Assembly (NCBI RefSeq): GCF_006716815.1
Contig: NZ_VFPS01000003.1
Coordinates: 1-64,000 of the forward strand
Reading direction: 5' to 3'
DNA from: Microbacterium lacticum
GTDB taxonomy: Bacteria; Actinomycetota; Actinomycetes; Actinomycetales; Microbacteriaceae
DNA length: 64,000 nucleotides
Positions 35,923-44,662 of this stretch are shown piece by piece. The notes under the pieces were generated by a model, which ran no database searches, was not told the DNA's origin, and saw only the letters and a list, made by a program, of their open reading frames with translations. Both the position numbers and the translations under genes were made by a program. Within the stretch, counting starts at the first letter, position 1, and each line of letters begins with the position of its first letter.

Positions 35923-38900
35923 ATGAAGGGCGGTGTGATCCTGTTCCGGGGCACCGGGGCGGATGCGCTGCGCTATCTGGAGTCCGACCGCACCAGGGCT
36001 GACGAGTATTACCTGGAGGCGGGCACCGCGCTGGCGGAGTTCACCTCTGTCGATGCCGAGGGGCGGGTGATCGGTGAGGTCGCGCTGTCGGCGGACGAGT
36101 ACCGCCAGTGGGTCGATTGGGTAAACGCGCTCACCGGGAGTCAATGGGCAAGCCTCGACTGCCGGGCGATGGGCGGCGTGGGTCGCCTCGGTTCGCGGAG
36201 ATGGTCGTGAACGTCTCCAAGTCCCTCTCCGTCGCCGCCGCGCTGCATCCCGAGGTGTCGGAGGCGCTGGACGCGGCGCAACGCGACGCTGTGGCCGGGA
36301 TTCGCTCCTGGCTCGGACAGCACTCCGTCACGAGGGTCGGACCGCGCGGCGCCCAGGAGGTCGTGCCAGTCGAGCAGTTGGAGACGGTGGCCGTCTCGCA
36401 CAAGACGAGCCGAGCGGGTGATCCGCACCGGCATATCCATTTCCAGATCGGCACCCGCGTCTGGACGGATGGTGCGTGGCGGGGTCTGGATACGGCGGCG
36501 TTGTTTCGGCAGCAGGGCGCGATCCGCGCGCTCGGCACCGCGGTCATCGCGGCGCACCCGCAACTCGCCGCCATGCTCGATACGCACGGACTCACCCTCG
36601 ATCCCGTGGCTGGGGAGGTCGCGGAGCTGGAGCCGTGGAATGCGCTCATGTCGAAGCGCGGCGCCCAGGTGGCGAGCAACCTGGCGAAGTTCACCGCCGA
36701 GTGGGAGGCGGCGCGTCCCGGCGAGGAGCCGGGGCCAGTGGTGCGCGCCAGGCTGCACGCGAAGGCATGGGACCACGAACGGCCGAACAAGAAGCCGTCG
36801 CAGCTCGGCTCCGAAGCAGGCTGGCGGCGCGAGCTGCAGGACGCCGGCTACACGCCGGACCTGCCGCGCGCCACCGTGCAACCCGCGCGCACGCTCGATG
36901 AGCTGGCCGTGCAGCAGATCGCGTCCCGAGCGCTCGACCGGGCCGCGGCTGCTGCATCGGCCTGGACAGTGCATGACGTGCAGGAGCAGGTGACGCGCAT
37001 CGTCACCGAAGCCGGCGTGCGCGCCACCCCGGACGAACTGCGTGAGTTCATCGGCATCACGACGCGGCTGGCGACGGGCGACTGCCTCTCGATCCTTCCG
37101 CCCGGCGCACCGACGCCGGAGCATGTGGCGCACCTGACGACGTTGCACGTCGTCACGGTCGAGACAGAGCTGCGCGACCGGCTCGTTGCACGCGCCACGG
37201 CGCGCGCGTCCGGCACAACCCCGTCCGTGCGCGAGCCGGGATTGGACGCGGACCAGGCGCGCGCCGCTGCCGCGGTCTCCTCATCCCGGCCGCTGGTCGT
37301 GGTCGAGGGCGCGGCCGGTGCAGGCAAGACCACCATGCTCGGCGCGGCGACCCGCACCGCCGAGCGCGACGGCCGGAGCGTGCGGGTCATGACGCCGACG
37401 AAGAAGGCCGCCGAGGTCGCCGCGGTCGAGCTCGGCGTGCCGACCGACTCGGTTGCCGCGCTCGTTCACGCGTACGGATTCCGGTGGAACACCGATGGAG
37501 TCTGGACACGACTCGCGCCCGGTGACGCCGACCCGGAGACGGGCGCGGCCTACCGCGGCCCGGCGAAGGAGAACCGCCTGGCTCATGGCGAACGGATCGT
37601 GGTGGACGAAGCCGGGATGCTCGACCAGGACACCGCCCTCGCCCTCCTGACCGTCACGGACGAAGCCGGCGCGACGCTCGCCCTGGTCGGGGACCGGGCA
37701 CAGCTCCCCGCGGTCGGACGCGGGGGGCGTGTTCGACATCGCCGCCGCGCTCGTGCCGCGAGTGTTCGACCTGACGAGCCTGCACCGTTTCACCGATCCC
37801 GAGTACGCGCAGCTCACCCTCGACCTCCGAACCGGCCGTGACCCGCCAGGCTGTTCGACCGGCTGCATGCGCTCGGCCTGGTCGTGCTGCACGAGGACAC
37901 CGAAACGCTACGCGCCGCGGTCGCAGCCGACCGGATCGACGAGGCCGCGATCACCGCGGCGACGAACGACGAGGCCCGTGAACTGAATGCCCTGATCCGA
38001 GAGAACCGGGTACGCGCCGGGTTGGTCGACGACGCCCGCACCGTCGAAGGCTCCGACGGGTTGAGCATCGGGCGGGGCGACCTAATCCAGACCCGCCGCA
38101 ACGACTCGGAAGCGGGCGTGACGAACCGGCAGACCTGGATCGTCCAGCAGGTCGGCAGAGACGGCGACCTGTGGGTACGGGACACCGCCTCCGACCGGAA
38201 GCAGCAGCGCACGGTGCGACTGCCCGTGGAGTACGTCGCGGAGCACGCGCACCTGGCCTACGCTGCGACCGCCTACGGCGTCCAGGGCCTCACAGCGCCG
38301 GAGTCCCACACGATCCTCTCCGACGCCCTCAGCGCGGCCGGCGTCTACGTCGGCCTCACCCGCGGGCGGGAGACGAACCGCCTGCACGTCGTCGCCGCCG
38401 ACCTCGGGGACGCCCGCGAGCAGTTCACGGCCTCACTCGAGCGGGACCGCGCCGACCGTGGACTTGTCGAGGCGACGCAGCGGGCACAGGTCGCAGTGTC
38501 CGGGCTCACCGACGACGGGCCAGTGCAGGAGGTGAACGCCGAGCGTGCTCGCCTCAGCAAGCAAATCGAGAAGGCCGAACGCCTCGCCGCGAGATGGGAG
38601 CAGGCAGCCGCGGCCTTCACCGACCTGGCGAAACGACACAAGGCCGAGGAGGACGAGCAGACCACGATCCTCGCTACGGTCGAGAACGAGGCACAACGAG
38701 TGCGGGCGGAAGTCTTCGGACCGCTCGTCGTCCAGGCGGCAGATGATGGCACGGCCGTCGTAACCGCGCAGTCGCGACTGTGGCAAGCGTCGCGCGCGAA
38801 GGACGCAGCACGGGGGTTCCGCAAGCGCAGCGCCGCCCGTGCGCTATACGCCGCGACCAGGGAACGCGAGACCGTCGAGATGACCGCCCGGCGCAGGTGG

Positions 38901-39357
38901 GGCAGCATCCCCGCCGCAGCCACGAGTGTCGAGCCGTGGGCCGAGTCCGTCACCAGCCGCGAGGCTGACGCGCACCCACGCGTGATCGAGCAGCGGCAGC
39001 TCGTAGACGCGGCCCGGAAAGCACAGCGGGAACTCACCGCCCAGCACATGGAGGAACGGCGCAGGCTCATCCACGACGTGTTCGGAGACCTCCGCCTGGG
39101 CAATCCACGCGAGTACGCCGCGACGTGGCGACAGCACGCCGAACGCCGCACGCCGCACCCTCGACACCATCGAGGCCCTGCCCGTCACTGAGGCCGCGCA
39201 GCTCATCCGCGACCGCGCCGCGCAAGATCAGGCACGACGCGACGCTGCGGAGCGCGCCGAGACCGCACGGAAGGCACGCGCTGCGAAGCTCCACGACTTC
39301 ACCAAGCGGCCCTCCCGCTCCGGCCCGACACCGCCCAGCCGGGGGCTTGGGCTTTAG
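35923..39357 (+). pseudogene. MobF-type relaxase/helicase (TraA/TrwC-like) with four frameshifts
   Basis: Read across frames, this encodes about 1144 residues. The relaxase domain has tandem catalytic tyrosines (DEYYLEAG, Tyr29/30) and the metal-binding triad HRHIH. A RecD/TraI-like helicase follows, with Walker A GAAGAGKTTM, Walker B IVVDEAGML and LVGDRAQLPAV, and C-terminal YAATAYGVQGLTAPES; a coiled-coil tail follows. The frame breaks at 36136-36138 (a G missing from GGG), 37722-37727 (extra G in a G6 run), about 37845 (a base missing in CCCGCC), and about 39144 (one extra base). The shifts alternate -1/+1 and net to zero. The gene is either decayed or misread; the true stop is TAG 39355-39357. 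Confidence 0.85.
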
Positions 39358-39372
39358 TCGGGAGTGTGTCGT

Positions 39373-39972
39373 CTACTCGGGCTTCGTCCAGGTCAGGGTG
39401 TAGCGGTACCAGAACCGACGGCGCACCCGACTGGCTGGCAGTACCTTGCTGGAGATGCGCCTGATCTCGGCGAGTGATTCCGAAGGACGCGCGACAGCCA
39501 TGCCGGGGTAACCCGATTCACCGCGGAGCTTGCTCAGCAATCGGATGGGGAGCACGTGCACCCCGGACACGATCCAGTCCCAGGCAGTCTTGTTCGCTGA
39601 CAAGCCGACGATGCAGAGACCGCCCCCCGGCTTGAGCTTCGCGTTCATCTGTTCGAGAGCGGCGAACAGGGGCATGTGGTGGAGCGTGGCGACGCAGGTG
39701 ATGAGGTCGAAGCTTTGCCCATCCAGCTCCGGTGCGGTCAGGAATGAGCCGAGGACGACCTGGGCGTTCGGCGTCTCGGTCAGGCGTCGTCGTGCTTGGT
39801 TGATCGCGCGTGGATCAGGGTCCAGGCCGATCACCCTCGTGGCTTTGGTTGCGAGCTTCTCGACCAGGAGGCCGTCTCCGCAGCCGATGTCGAGCACATC
39901 CCCGCCTGATGGCGGCACGGCGTCCAGCAGCTCCGCGTGGTAGGCGGTGTTGTGGTTCCAGTAGTCGACCAT
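39373..39972 (-). CDS. class I SAM-dependent methyltransferase
   Basis: This 199-residue protein has a Rossmann methyltransferase fold with motif I VLDIGCGDGLL (about residues 26-36), an acidic motif II (GLDPDP) and CVATLHHMPLF, then LKPGGGLCIVG. It is of the small-molecule or lipid type (Methyltransf_11/25), not a DNA methylase, since no DPPY-type motif exists. It is convergent with the relaxase (15-bp gap) and lies 13 bp downstream of the fic gene on the same strand, so it is probably co-transcribed with fic. The substrate is unknown. Confidence 0.85.
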   Translation of the reverse strand: MVDYWNHNTAYHAELLDAVPPSGGDVLDIGCGDGLLVEKLATKATRVIGLDPDPRAINQARRRLTETPNAQVVLGSFLTAPELDGQSFDLITCVATLHHMPLFAALEQMNAKLKPGGGLCIVGLSANKTAWDWIVSGVHVLPIRLLSKLRGESGYPGMAVARPSESLAEIRRISSKVLPASRVRRRFWYRYTLTWTKPE

Positions 39973-39985
39973 CGGTCTCGTCGCC

Positions 39986-41299
39986 TTACAGGCCGGGCGC
40001 GTCGCGTCGCGTGGTGGACACCTGGCGTCGTGCGCCGAACTGGCTCACGTCCGGCAGCGCGGGCCCGAGTCGCGGTTTGCGCCCCTGGGTGTCCCCACCG
40101 CCGACGCGATTGCTGCGCTCGGTGAGCGCGACGAGGGCCAGGTGGCGGTCTGCGGTCCAGCAGACCAGACGTCCGCGCTGATCCTTTGTGCGGCCGAGAA
40201 TGCCCGCCTCGGACAGCTCGGTCAGTGCCCGGTGCGCTGCGGCCGGTGAGACAGACAGGCGTGTGCTGACGAATTCGGCGGTGAGCACCGGATCGGAGGC
40301 GAGCGTGTCGAGGATACGCAGCACGACCGCATCCCGCCGCGGCACCGCGGGGTTCAGGCCCCGGTCACGACGGAAGGCTACGAGTCGGTCGTACACGTCC
40401 CGGTCCAGCGCGGCGATGTCCTCCGCGAGCCTCACCGCGTTCCCGGCTGCCTTCTCCGCGGCCTGCGCGAAGCCGATCACCCATTCATCGAGCGCGGGCG
40501 GATCGGAACGGTAGTCGGTGAGGCCCGCGATGTAGGCGTCAGTGTCGCCGGCGAAGACGGTACTGATCGGGATGAGCGCGTTCCGCAGCGCGTCGCCGCG
40601 GCGCAGAACCGTGTGGATGAGTGCGCGCCCGGTACGGCCGTTGCCGTCGATGAACGGGTGGATCGTCTCGAACTGCGCATGCGCGATCGCCGCCCGCACC
40701 ACCGGGTTTCCGGCGGTGTCGGTGACGAACCGCGCCAGGTCCGCCACGAGGCGGGGCACCTCGGTCTCCGGCGGCGGGACGAATGCGGCTCGTAGTGGCG
40801 ACCAGCCGGGCCCGCCGACCCAGTTCTGCTCCTGCCGCACCCCACGCTCAAGTCGGGGCTCGATGACGTGCTGGAGGTCCACGATGTCGGAGGTCTCGAT
40901 GGTGCGTGTATGGTCGGCCAGCTCAGCGATAGCTGACTCGGTCGCGCGTACGTTCGCCACGACGTCGAGCGCCTGACGCGGTCCCTGGTGCAGCAGCTCC
41001 GCGATCGCCAGGCGCTTGGGCGTGACCCGGTTTCCCTCGATCCACGAGGACGAGATGGACTCCGAACGGATCAGCAGGTGATTCAGGTAACGGCCCCGCG
41101 CTCCGATCCGCTCATCCGCGCGGGCAAGGACCGCCAGTGCGTCCTCCGCCGCTCCCTGCGCCTCGGCGCCCAGCATCGGGAGGCTGTCGCCCAGTTCGTC
41201 GGGCACGTAAGCGAGGTAACGACCGGGCGCGCGATCCTTGCGGCTCAGACCGCCCGCATCCTCGGGATGCCACAGACGCTCGACGTACCCACCCATCAC
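39986..41299 (-). CDS. Fic family protein with N-terminal inhibitory motif and winged helix
   Basis: Fic enzymes transfer AMP (or other nucleotide parts) to Ser/Thr/Tyr of target proteins. The 437-residue protein has the catalytic motif HPFIDGNGRTGR (His214-Arg225). An inhibitory helix motif of the [ST]xxxE[GN] type (S84-SWI-E88-G89) lies before the core, so it is self-restrained (class II). A C-terminal winged helix (LTAEFVSTRLSVSPAAAHRAL, about 345-365) suggests DNA binding and autoregulation. A 9-bp inverted repeat lies in its promoter region. Possible roles are stress response or element stabilisation. Confidence 0.93.
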   Translation of the reverse strand: MMGGYVERLWHPEDAGGLSRKDRAPGRYLAYVPDELGDSLPMLGAEAQGAAEDALAVLARADERIGARGRYLNHLLIRSESISSSWIEGNRVTPKRLAIAELLHQGPRQALDVVANVRATESAIAELADHTRTIETSDIVDLQHVIEPRLERGVRQEQNWVGGPGWSPLRAAFVPPPETEVPRLVADLARFVTDTAGNPVVRAAIAHAQFETIHPFIDGNGRTGRALIHTVLRRGDALRNALIPISTVFAGDTDAYIAGLTDYRSDPPALDEWVIGFAQAAEKAAGNAVRLAEDIAALDRDVYDRLVAFRRDRGLNPAVPRRDAVVLRILDTLASDPVLTAEFVSTRLSVSPAAAHRALTELSEAGILGRTKDQRGRLVCWTADRHLALVALTERSNRVGGGDTQGRKPRLGPALPDVSQFGARRQVSTTRRDAPGL

Positions 41300-41317
41300 A
41301 GCCTCCCTTCCGTCGTC

Positions 41318-41354
41318 GCTATTTCTACTTTAAGTGCACTAGCCGAGAAATAGC
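41318..41354. promoter_or_regulatory. inverted repeat upstream of fic (GCTATTTCT...AGAAATAGC)
   Basis: 9-bp perfect arms (41318-41326 and 41346-41354) are separated by 19 bp containing AGTGCACT. The TAGAAA on the minus strand inside the first arm could be the fic -10. The winged helix of the Fic protein is a candidate ligand. Confidence 0.55.
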
Positions 41355-41374
41355 AGGCACCGAGCCGCGGTTAG

Positions 41375-41590
41375 TCAGTCGGCAGTCGTGTCGTCCGCGA
41401 ACCGGGCGAGGAACTTCTCTCGCGGGATGACGACGCGGCGGCCGATCTTCACCGAGGGGATGGTGCCGTCCTCGATGCCAACCGTGATCGTGCGGGGATC
41501 GACGCCGAGGGCTTCGGCGGCCTCCTGACGGGTGATGACGAGGCTGCGAAGGCGGCGAAGGTCGTCGATGCCGAGAGTGCTCTGCCGCAT
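41375..41590 (-). CDS. excisionase-type helix-turn-helix protein
   Basis: This 71-residue protein of the HTH_17/excisionase family has ITRQEAAEALGVDPRTITVG and IEDGTIPSVKIGRRVVIPRE, the usual recognition helix and wing. Xis proteins bind near att sites and steer the integrase towards excision. The ATG at 41590 gives the family length; an upstream extension is spurious. It is divergent from the XRE regulator gene. Confidence 0.85.
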   Translation of the reverse strand: MRQSTLGIDDLRRLRSLVITRQEAAEALGVDPRTITVGIEDGTIPSVKIGRRVVIPREKFLARFADDTTAD

Positions 41591-41655
41591 ATCGCACCAT
41601 CCGTTTCGTTGCCGCGCGAGAGAAGAAGGGTGCAATCCACGGTAGAAGCCCAGAG

Positions 41656-41684
41656 TTGCGTTGTCAAGTACAGCGTTGTATGTT
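41656..41684 (+). promoter_or_regulatory. promoter of the XRE regulator (TTGCGT - 17 bp - TATGTT)
   Basis: The -35 TTGCGT (41656-41661) and -10 TATGTT (41679-41684) are 17 bp apart, and the ATG is 6 nt further on. The heptamer GCGTTGT is repeated directly 14 bp apart (41659-41665 and 41673-41679) and overlaps both boxes. It is a likely operator for the regulator itself. Confidence 0.65.
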
Positions 41685-41690
41685 CTCACT

Positions 41691-42275
41691 ATGGAAACAG
41701 AGCGAGTGAGGGGCAACCCTCCCGGCATCACCAATGCACACGTCGCCGCGAACATCCGCGCCGCCCGTCAGGCGATCGGCATGGACCTGCGCACCATGTC
41801 CGACGCTCTCGGCGCCGCAGGCCGAAAGCTGTCACCGTCGGGCATCAGCAAGCTGGAGAACGGGGATCGCCGCGTGGACGTGGACGACCTCACCGTGATC
41901 GCCTACCTGCTGCGCACCAGCCCCGCCGCACTCCTGACGCCCCCAGATGAGCAGACGACGCTGACCGGGGTACCGGAGACGTACCTGCCGGAGGAAATCG
42001 AGAAGTGGGCGCGCGGAGAACTCGTCCTCACCAGCGACGGACTGCTGGCCTACTGGCAGCAGGAATGGGTGCAGAACCTCAACCGCATCCAATACTTCGA
42101 GAGCGCGCTGCGCCACGGCAGCCCGAACCAGGCCAGCCACGACGACTACACGAAGCGCCTCGCGGACTTGAAGGAACGCCAGCGGCTCATCCGGGAACGG
42201 GGCGTGCAGATCGACCCGACCGGGCGCGTGTTCGACGCCGCCGACTACCTCGACCGCTTCGGCCCCGCCGAGTAG
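41691..42275 (+). CDS. XRE family helix-turn-helix regulator
   Basis: This 194-residue protein has an N-terminal Cro/CI-type domain (HVAANIRAARQAIGMDLRTM, then KLSPSGISKLENGDRRV, about residues 17-62). A C-terminal region with no family I recognise follows and ends in a helical stretch. It is the element's likely lysogeny-type regulator, placed between the excisionase and integrase. The ATG start is fixed by the -10; an in-frame start at 41661 lies within the promoter. Confidence 0.85.
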   Translation: METERVRGNPPGITNAHVAANIRAARQAIGMDLRTMSDALGAAGRKLSPSGISKLENGDRRVDVDDLTVIAYLLRTSPAALLTPPDEQTTLTGVPETYLPEEIEKWARGELVLTSDGLLAYWQQEWVQNLNRIQYFESALRHGSPNQASHDDYTKRLADLKERQRLIRERGVQIDPTGRVFDAADYLDRFGPAE

Positions 42276-42305
42276 CCGAGCCGCAGAGAGGAAGGAGCCG
42301 GAATC

Positions 42306-43595
42306 ATGGCACCACGCGGAACGCCAGCGGAACGAGCAGCCGACGCTGCCGAGACGTCGCAGAAAGCGCAGGCACGTCGCTCGCGAACCCGGCGTCGTGG
42401 CCGCGGGTCGATCCAGTCGTACCAGACCGCCGCAGGGAAGCGGTGGCGGTATCAGATCTGGGTGCCCGTCGACCCGGAGCAGCCCGACCTCGGGGAGAAG
42501 AAGTTCAGCCGGGGCGGATTCTCAACCGCCGCCGATGCGGACGCCGCGTTGCAGGACGCCCTCAAGCAGCGGGATCAGCAGGAGAAGTTCGGCGGGAAAG
42601 TACCCACTCTCGGCGTCTACGCCGACGCCTGGGTGGAAGGGCTCAAGCTCGCGGACTCCACGATCGCCGGGTACAACAAGATCATCCGCAATCACCTCCG
42701 CCCGCAGCTCGGGCACTATCCGCTCGACAAGCTCACCCCTACCCGGATCGCCCGCCACTACCGCGACCTGGAACAGCACGGACGGAAGGACGAGCAGGAC
42801 AAGGGCGGGCCGCTGTCGGCCAACACCGTCCACAAGGCTCACGTCGTGCTCGGCGCGATCCTCGACGCCGCGATCGAGGACGGGCATATCGCCACCAACC
42901 CCGCCAAGCGGAAGGCGGCAAAAGCGCCGACCACGAACCAGATGCGGGCAGAGAAGCCCGAGCTGGTGACGTGGACGGCCGATCAGCTCGCCGCGTTCCT
43001 CGCGTGGGATCGCGACGAGCTACAGGACGAGTTGTTCGCGCTGTGGTGGGTGATCGCGAACACCGGGATGCGGCGCAGCGAAGCCCTCGCGCTCAAATGG
43101 GGCGACCTGAACACGAAGACATCGCAGGTCAGCATCCGGCGTGCGATCAACACCGAGGACTGGACGAAGACGAAGACCACCAAGACCGGCAACGCTCGCG
43201 TCATCGACGTCGACGCCGCGACCTTGAAAGCGATCGCCTCCTACAAGGTCGCTCGCGCCGAGCTGTCTTTCGAGCTGGCGAGGGCCGATGCCTACATCTT
43301 CGGAGACGACGATGGCCAGCCCCGCTCACCCGACGCGATGACCAGCCGCTGGGATCGCCGCCTCAAGTGGGCCGTCAAGGTCAAGAGGTTCGAGCACCTG
43401 CCCCGCGTCACGCTCAAGGGCTTGCGGCACACGCATGCGACGATCCTCATGGAACTCGGCGTGCCGCCCAAGGTCGTGCAGGAACGCCTCGGGCACTCCA
43501 CGATCACCACGACGATGAACATCTACAGCCACGTCACCCCGACGATGCAGAAGAACGCCGTCGACCGGTTCGCCAGCCGCCTCGCCGGGACATGA
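42306..43595 (+). CDS. int: tyrosine-type site-specific integrase
   Basis: This 429-residue recombinase has an N-terminal arm-binding region (RGSIQSYQTAAGKRWRYQIW), a SAM-like core-binding domain (about 105-185) and a catalytic domain. The active-site set is visible: Arg in NTGMRRSEALALKWGDL, His/Arg in LKGLRHTHATIL, and His plus Tyr nucleophile in ERLGHSTITTTMNIYSHV. It starts 30 bp after the XRE gene, with GAGAGGAAGGAG upstream. Its position next to tRNA-Leu explains insertion there. Confidence 0.95.
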   Translation: MAPRGTPAERAADAAETSQKAQARRSRTRRRGRGSIQSYQTAAGKRWRYQIWVPVDPEQPDLGEKKFSRGGFSTAADADAALQDALKQRDQQEKFGGKVPTLGVYADAWVEGLKLADSTIAGYNKIIRNHLRPQLGHYPLDKLTPTRIARHYRDLEQHGRKDEQDKGGPLSANTVHKAHVVLGAILDAAIEDGHIATNPAKRKAAKAPTTNQMRAEKPELVTWTADQLAAFLAWDRDELQDELFALWWVIANTGMRRSEALALKWGDLNTKTSQVSIRRAINTEDWTKTKTTKTGNARVIDVDAATLKAIASYKVARAELSFELARADAYIFGDDDGQPRSPDAMTSRWDRRLKWAVKVKRFEHLPRVTLKGLRHTHATILMELGVPPKVVQERLGHSTITTTMNIYSHVTPTMQKNAVDRFASRLAGT

Positions 43596-43603
43596 GCCTC
43601 GCG

Positions 43604-43643
43604 ATGGGGCACGCCGAGGCGCTTGCCCCATATCTCGCCCCAT
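43604..43643. promoter_or_regulatory. integrase arm-type site candidates, right end
   Basis: The octamer appears inverted at 43604-43611 (ATGGGGCA), direct at 43623-43631 (TTGCCCCAT), and with one change at 43636-43643 (CGCCCCAT), all between the integrase stop and attR. Confidence 0.5.
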
Positions 43644-43658
43644 GATAACGAAATAGCC

Positions 43659-43689
43659 CCTCACCTGGATCATAAAATCCCTGGTGAGG
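43659..43689. terminator. hairpin between integrase and tRNA-Leu
   Basis: CCTCACC pairs with GGTGAGG (43659-43665 with 43683-43689). Inside it GGAT pairs with ATCC around CATAAA, giving a two-part stem. It could end the integrase transcript and, from the other side, that of the tRNA. Confidence 0.6.
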
Positions 43690-43704
43690 AGCCACTTTCG
43701 TTCT

Positions 43705-43726
43705 GTGCGCGAGGGGGGACTTGAAC
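43705..43726. repeat. attR, 22-bp direct repeat within tRNA-Leu
   Basis: This is the right copy of the att core. It forms nucleotides from the discriminator base back into the T-arm of the tRNA, so insertion leaves the tRNA functional. Confidence 0.9.
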
Positions 43727-43789
43727 CCCCACGCCCTTGCGGGCACTGGCACCTGAAGCCAGCGCGTCTACCTATTCCGCCACTCGCGC
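43706..43789 (-). tRNA. tRNA-Leu(CAG)
   Basis: This 84-nt class II tRNA has acceptor stem GCGCGAG/CTCGCGC, D-arm TGGCGGAATAGGTAGACGC and anticodon arm CTGGC-TTCAGGT-GCCAG with CAG anticodon. A variable arm (TGCCCGCAAGGGCGT) and T-loop GTTCAAG follow, with discriminator A. No CCA is encoded. The 3' end is supplied by the inserted element's attR. Confidence 0.97.
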
Positions 43790-43893
43790 GTGTCGATGCA
43801 GGCATCGACCCAACTTCCCGAGAATATCACGTCGCCGAGGGCGCATCGAACCCGTCTACCGGGTGTTTGCCGCGTCCGCTCAGACTCTGCAAC

Positions 43894-43899
43894 TAGCAT
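43894..43899 (+). promoter_or_regulatory. candidate -10 (TAGCAT) for the fhaA operon
   Basis: TAGCAT lies 31 bp before the fhaA GTG, giving a leader of about 24 nt that includes the GAGGAG ribosome site. The operon it would drive continues through the kinase genes. Confidence 0.4.
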
Positions 43900-43930
43900 G
43901 TACGCACCGGTCGCCAGCCTGAGGAGCCCC

Positions 43931-44662
43931 GTGGGACTACTTGACAGCTTCGAGAAGGGACTCGAGCGCGCTGTGAACAGCGCGTTCGCCAAGTCCTTCC
44001 GCAGCGGCATCCAACCGGTCGAGATCGCGGCGGCGCTGCGCACCGAATTGGATGCCAAGGCCGCCGTCGTCAGCCGCGACCGCATCCTCGCCCCGAACGC
44101 GTTCGAGGTGCGCATGTCGCCCGCCGACGCCGAGCGGATGCGCTCGATCGGCAGCACCCTCGACACCGAGCTGCACACCCTCGTCGAGAAGCACGCCGCG
44201 GCGCAGGGCTTCAGCTTCGCCGGGCCCGTGACGATCGCCCTCTCCGCCGACGAGCAGCTGCCCACCGGCACCCTGCGCGTGCTGTCGCAGACCGCCGCCG
44301 GAACCGTCTCCTGGCGCGGCGTCGTCGAGATCGCGGGAACGAGGCATCCACTCGTCGCGAGCCGCACGGTCATCGGCCGCGGCAGCGACGCCGACATCAC
44401 GATCGCCGACGCGGGAACGAGTCGCCGGCACGTCGAGATCCTGTGGGACGGCGAGCGCGCCATGGTGCGCGACCTGGGCTCCACCAACGGCACGCAGCTC
44501 GACGGGCGCAAGATCACCGAGGCCCCGCTTCCGCCCGACGGCATCATCACGATCGGCCGCACCGACATCACCTTCCGCGTCATCGCGCAGGCGAGCCCGC
44601 CGCGGCCGACGACCTCGGCCGCCGACGCCACGCGCACGTTCGGGATCGGCGGGCTGTCGTGA
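43931..44662 (+). CDS. fhaA: FhaA-type protein: DUF3662 plus FHA domain
   Basis: This 243-residue protein has an N-terminal DUF3662 domain (MGLLDSFEKGLERAVNSAFA, then FRSGIQPVEIAAALR) and a C-terminal forkhead-associated domain that binds phosphothreonine (RTVIGRGSDADITI, SRRHVEI, LGSTNGTQLDG). In mycobacteria FhaA binds phosphorylated MviN and tunes peptidoglycan synthesis under PknB. The GTG at 43931, 4 nt after GAGGAG, matches the family N-terminus. It heads a seven-gene operon whose next genes overlap or abut. Confidence 0.93.
   Translation: MGLLDSFEKGLERAVNSAFAKSFRSGIQPVEIAAALRTELDAKAAVVSRDRILAPNAFEVRMSPADAERMRSIGSTLDTELHTLVEKHAAAQGFSFAGPVTIALSADEQLPTGTLRVLSQTAAGTVSWRGVVEIAGTRHPLVASRTVIGRGSDADITIADAGTSRRHVEILWDGERAMVRDLGSTNGTQLDGRKITEAPLPPDGIITIGRTDITFRVIAQASPPRPTTSAADATRTFGIGGLS

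Larger units (their letters stand above)
34532..43726. mobile_element. integrative element in tRNA-Leu(CAG), about 9.2 kb
   Basis: The element is bounded by 22-bp perfect direct repeats (34532-34553 and 43705-43726); the right copy is the 3' end of tRNA-Leu. The integrase gene ends 110 bp from that tRNA, as in site-specific integrative elements. Contents from left to right are a DrmB-like remnant, a frameshifted MobF relaxase, a methyltransferase, a Fic protein, an excisionase, an XRE regulator and an integrase. No type IV secretion or FtsK-like transfer gene is seen, so at best it would be mobilisable. With the relaxase as read it is probably stranded. Confidence 0.9.

Noticed and set aside
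34753..39972. A complete DISARM system
   Set aside because: Only a truncated DrmB-like gene is present. There is no drmA helicase, drmC or drmMI/MII, and the nearby methyltransferase lacks DNA-methylase motifs.
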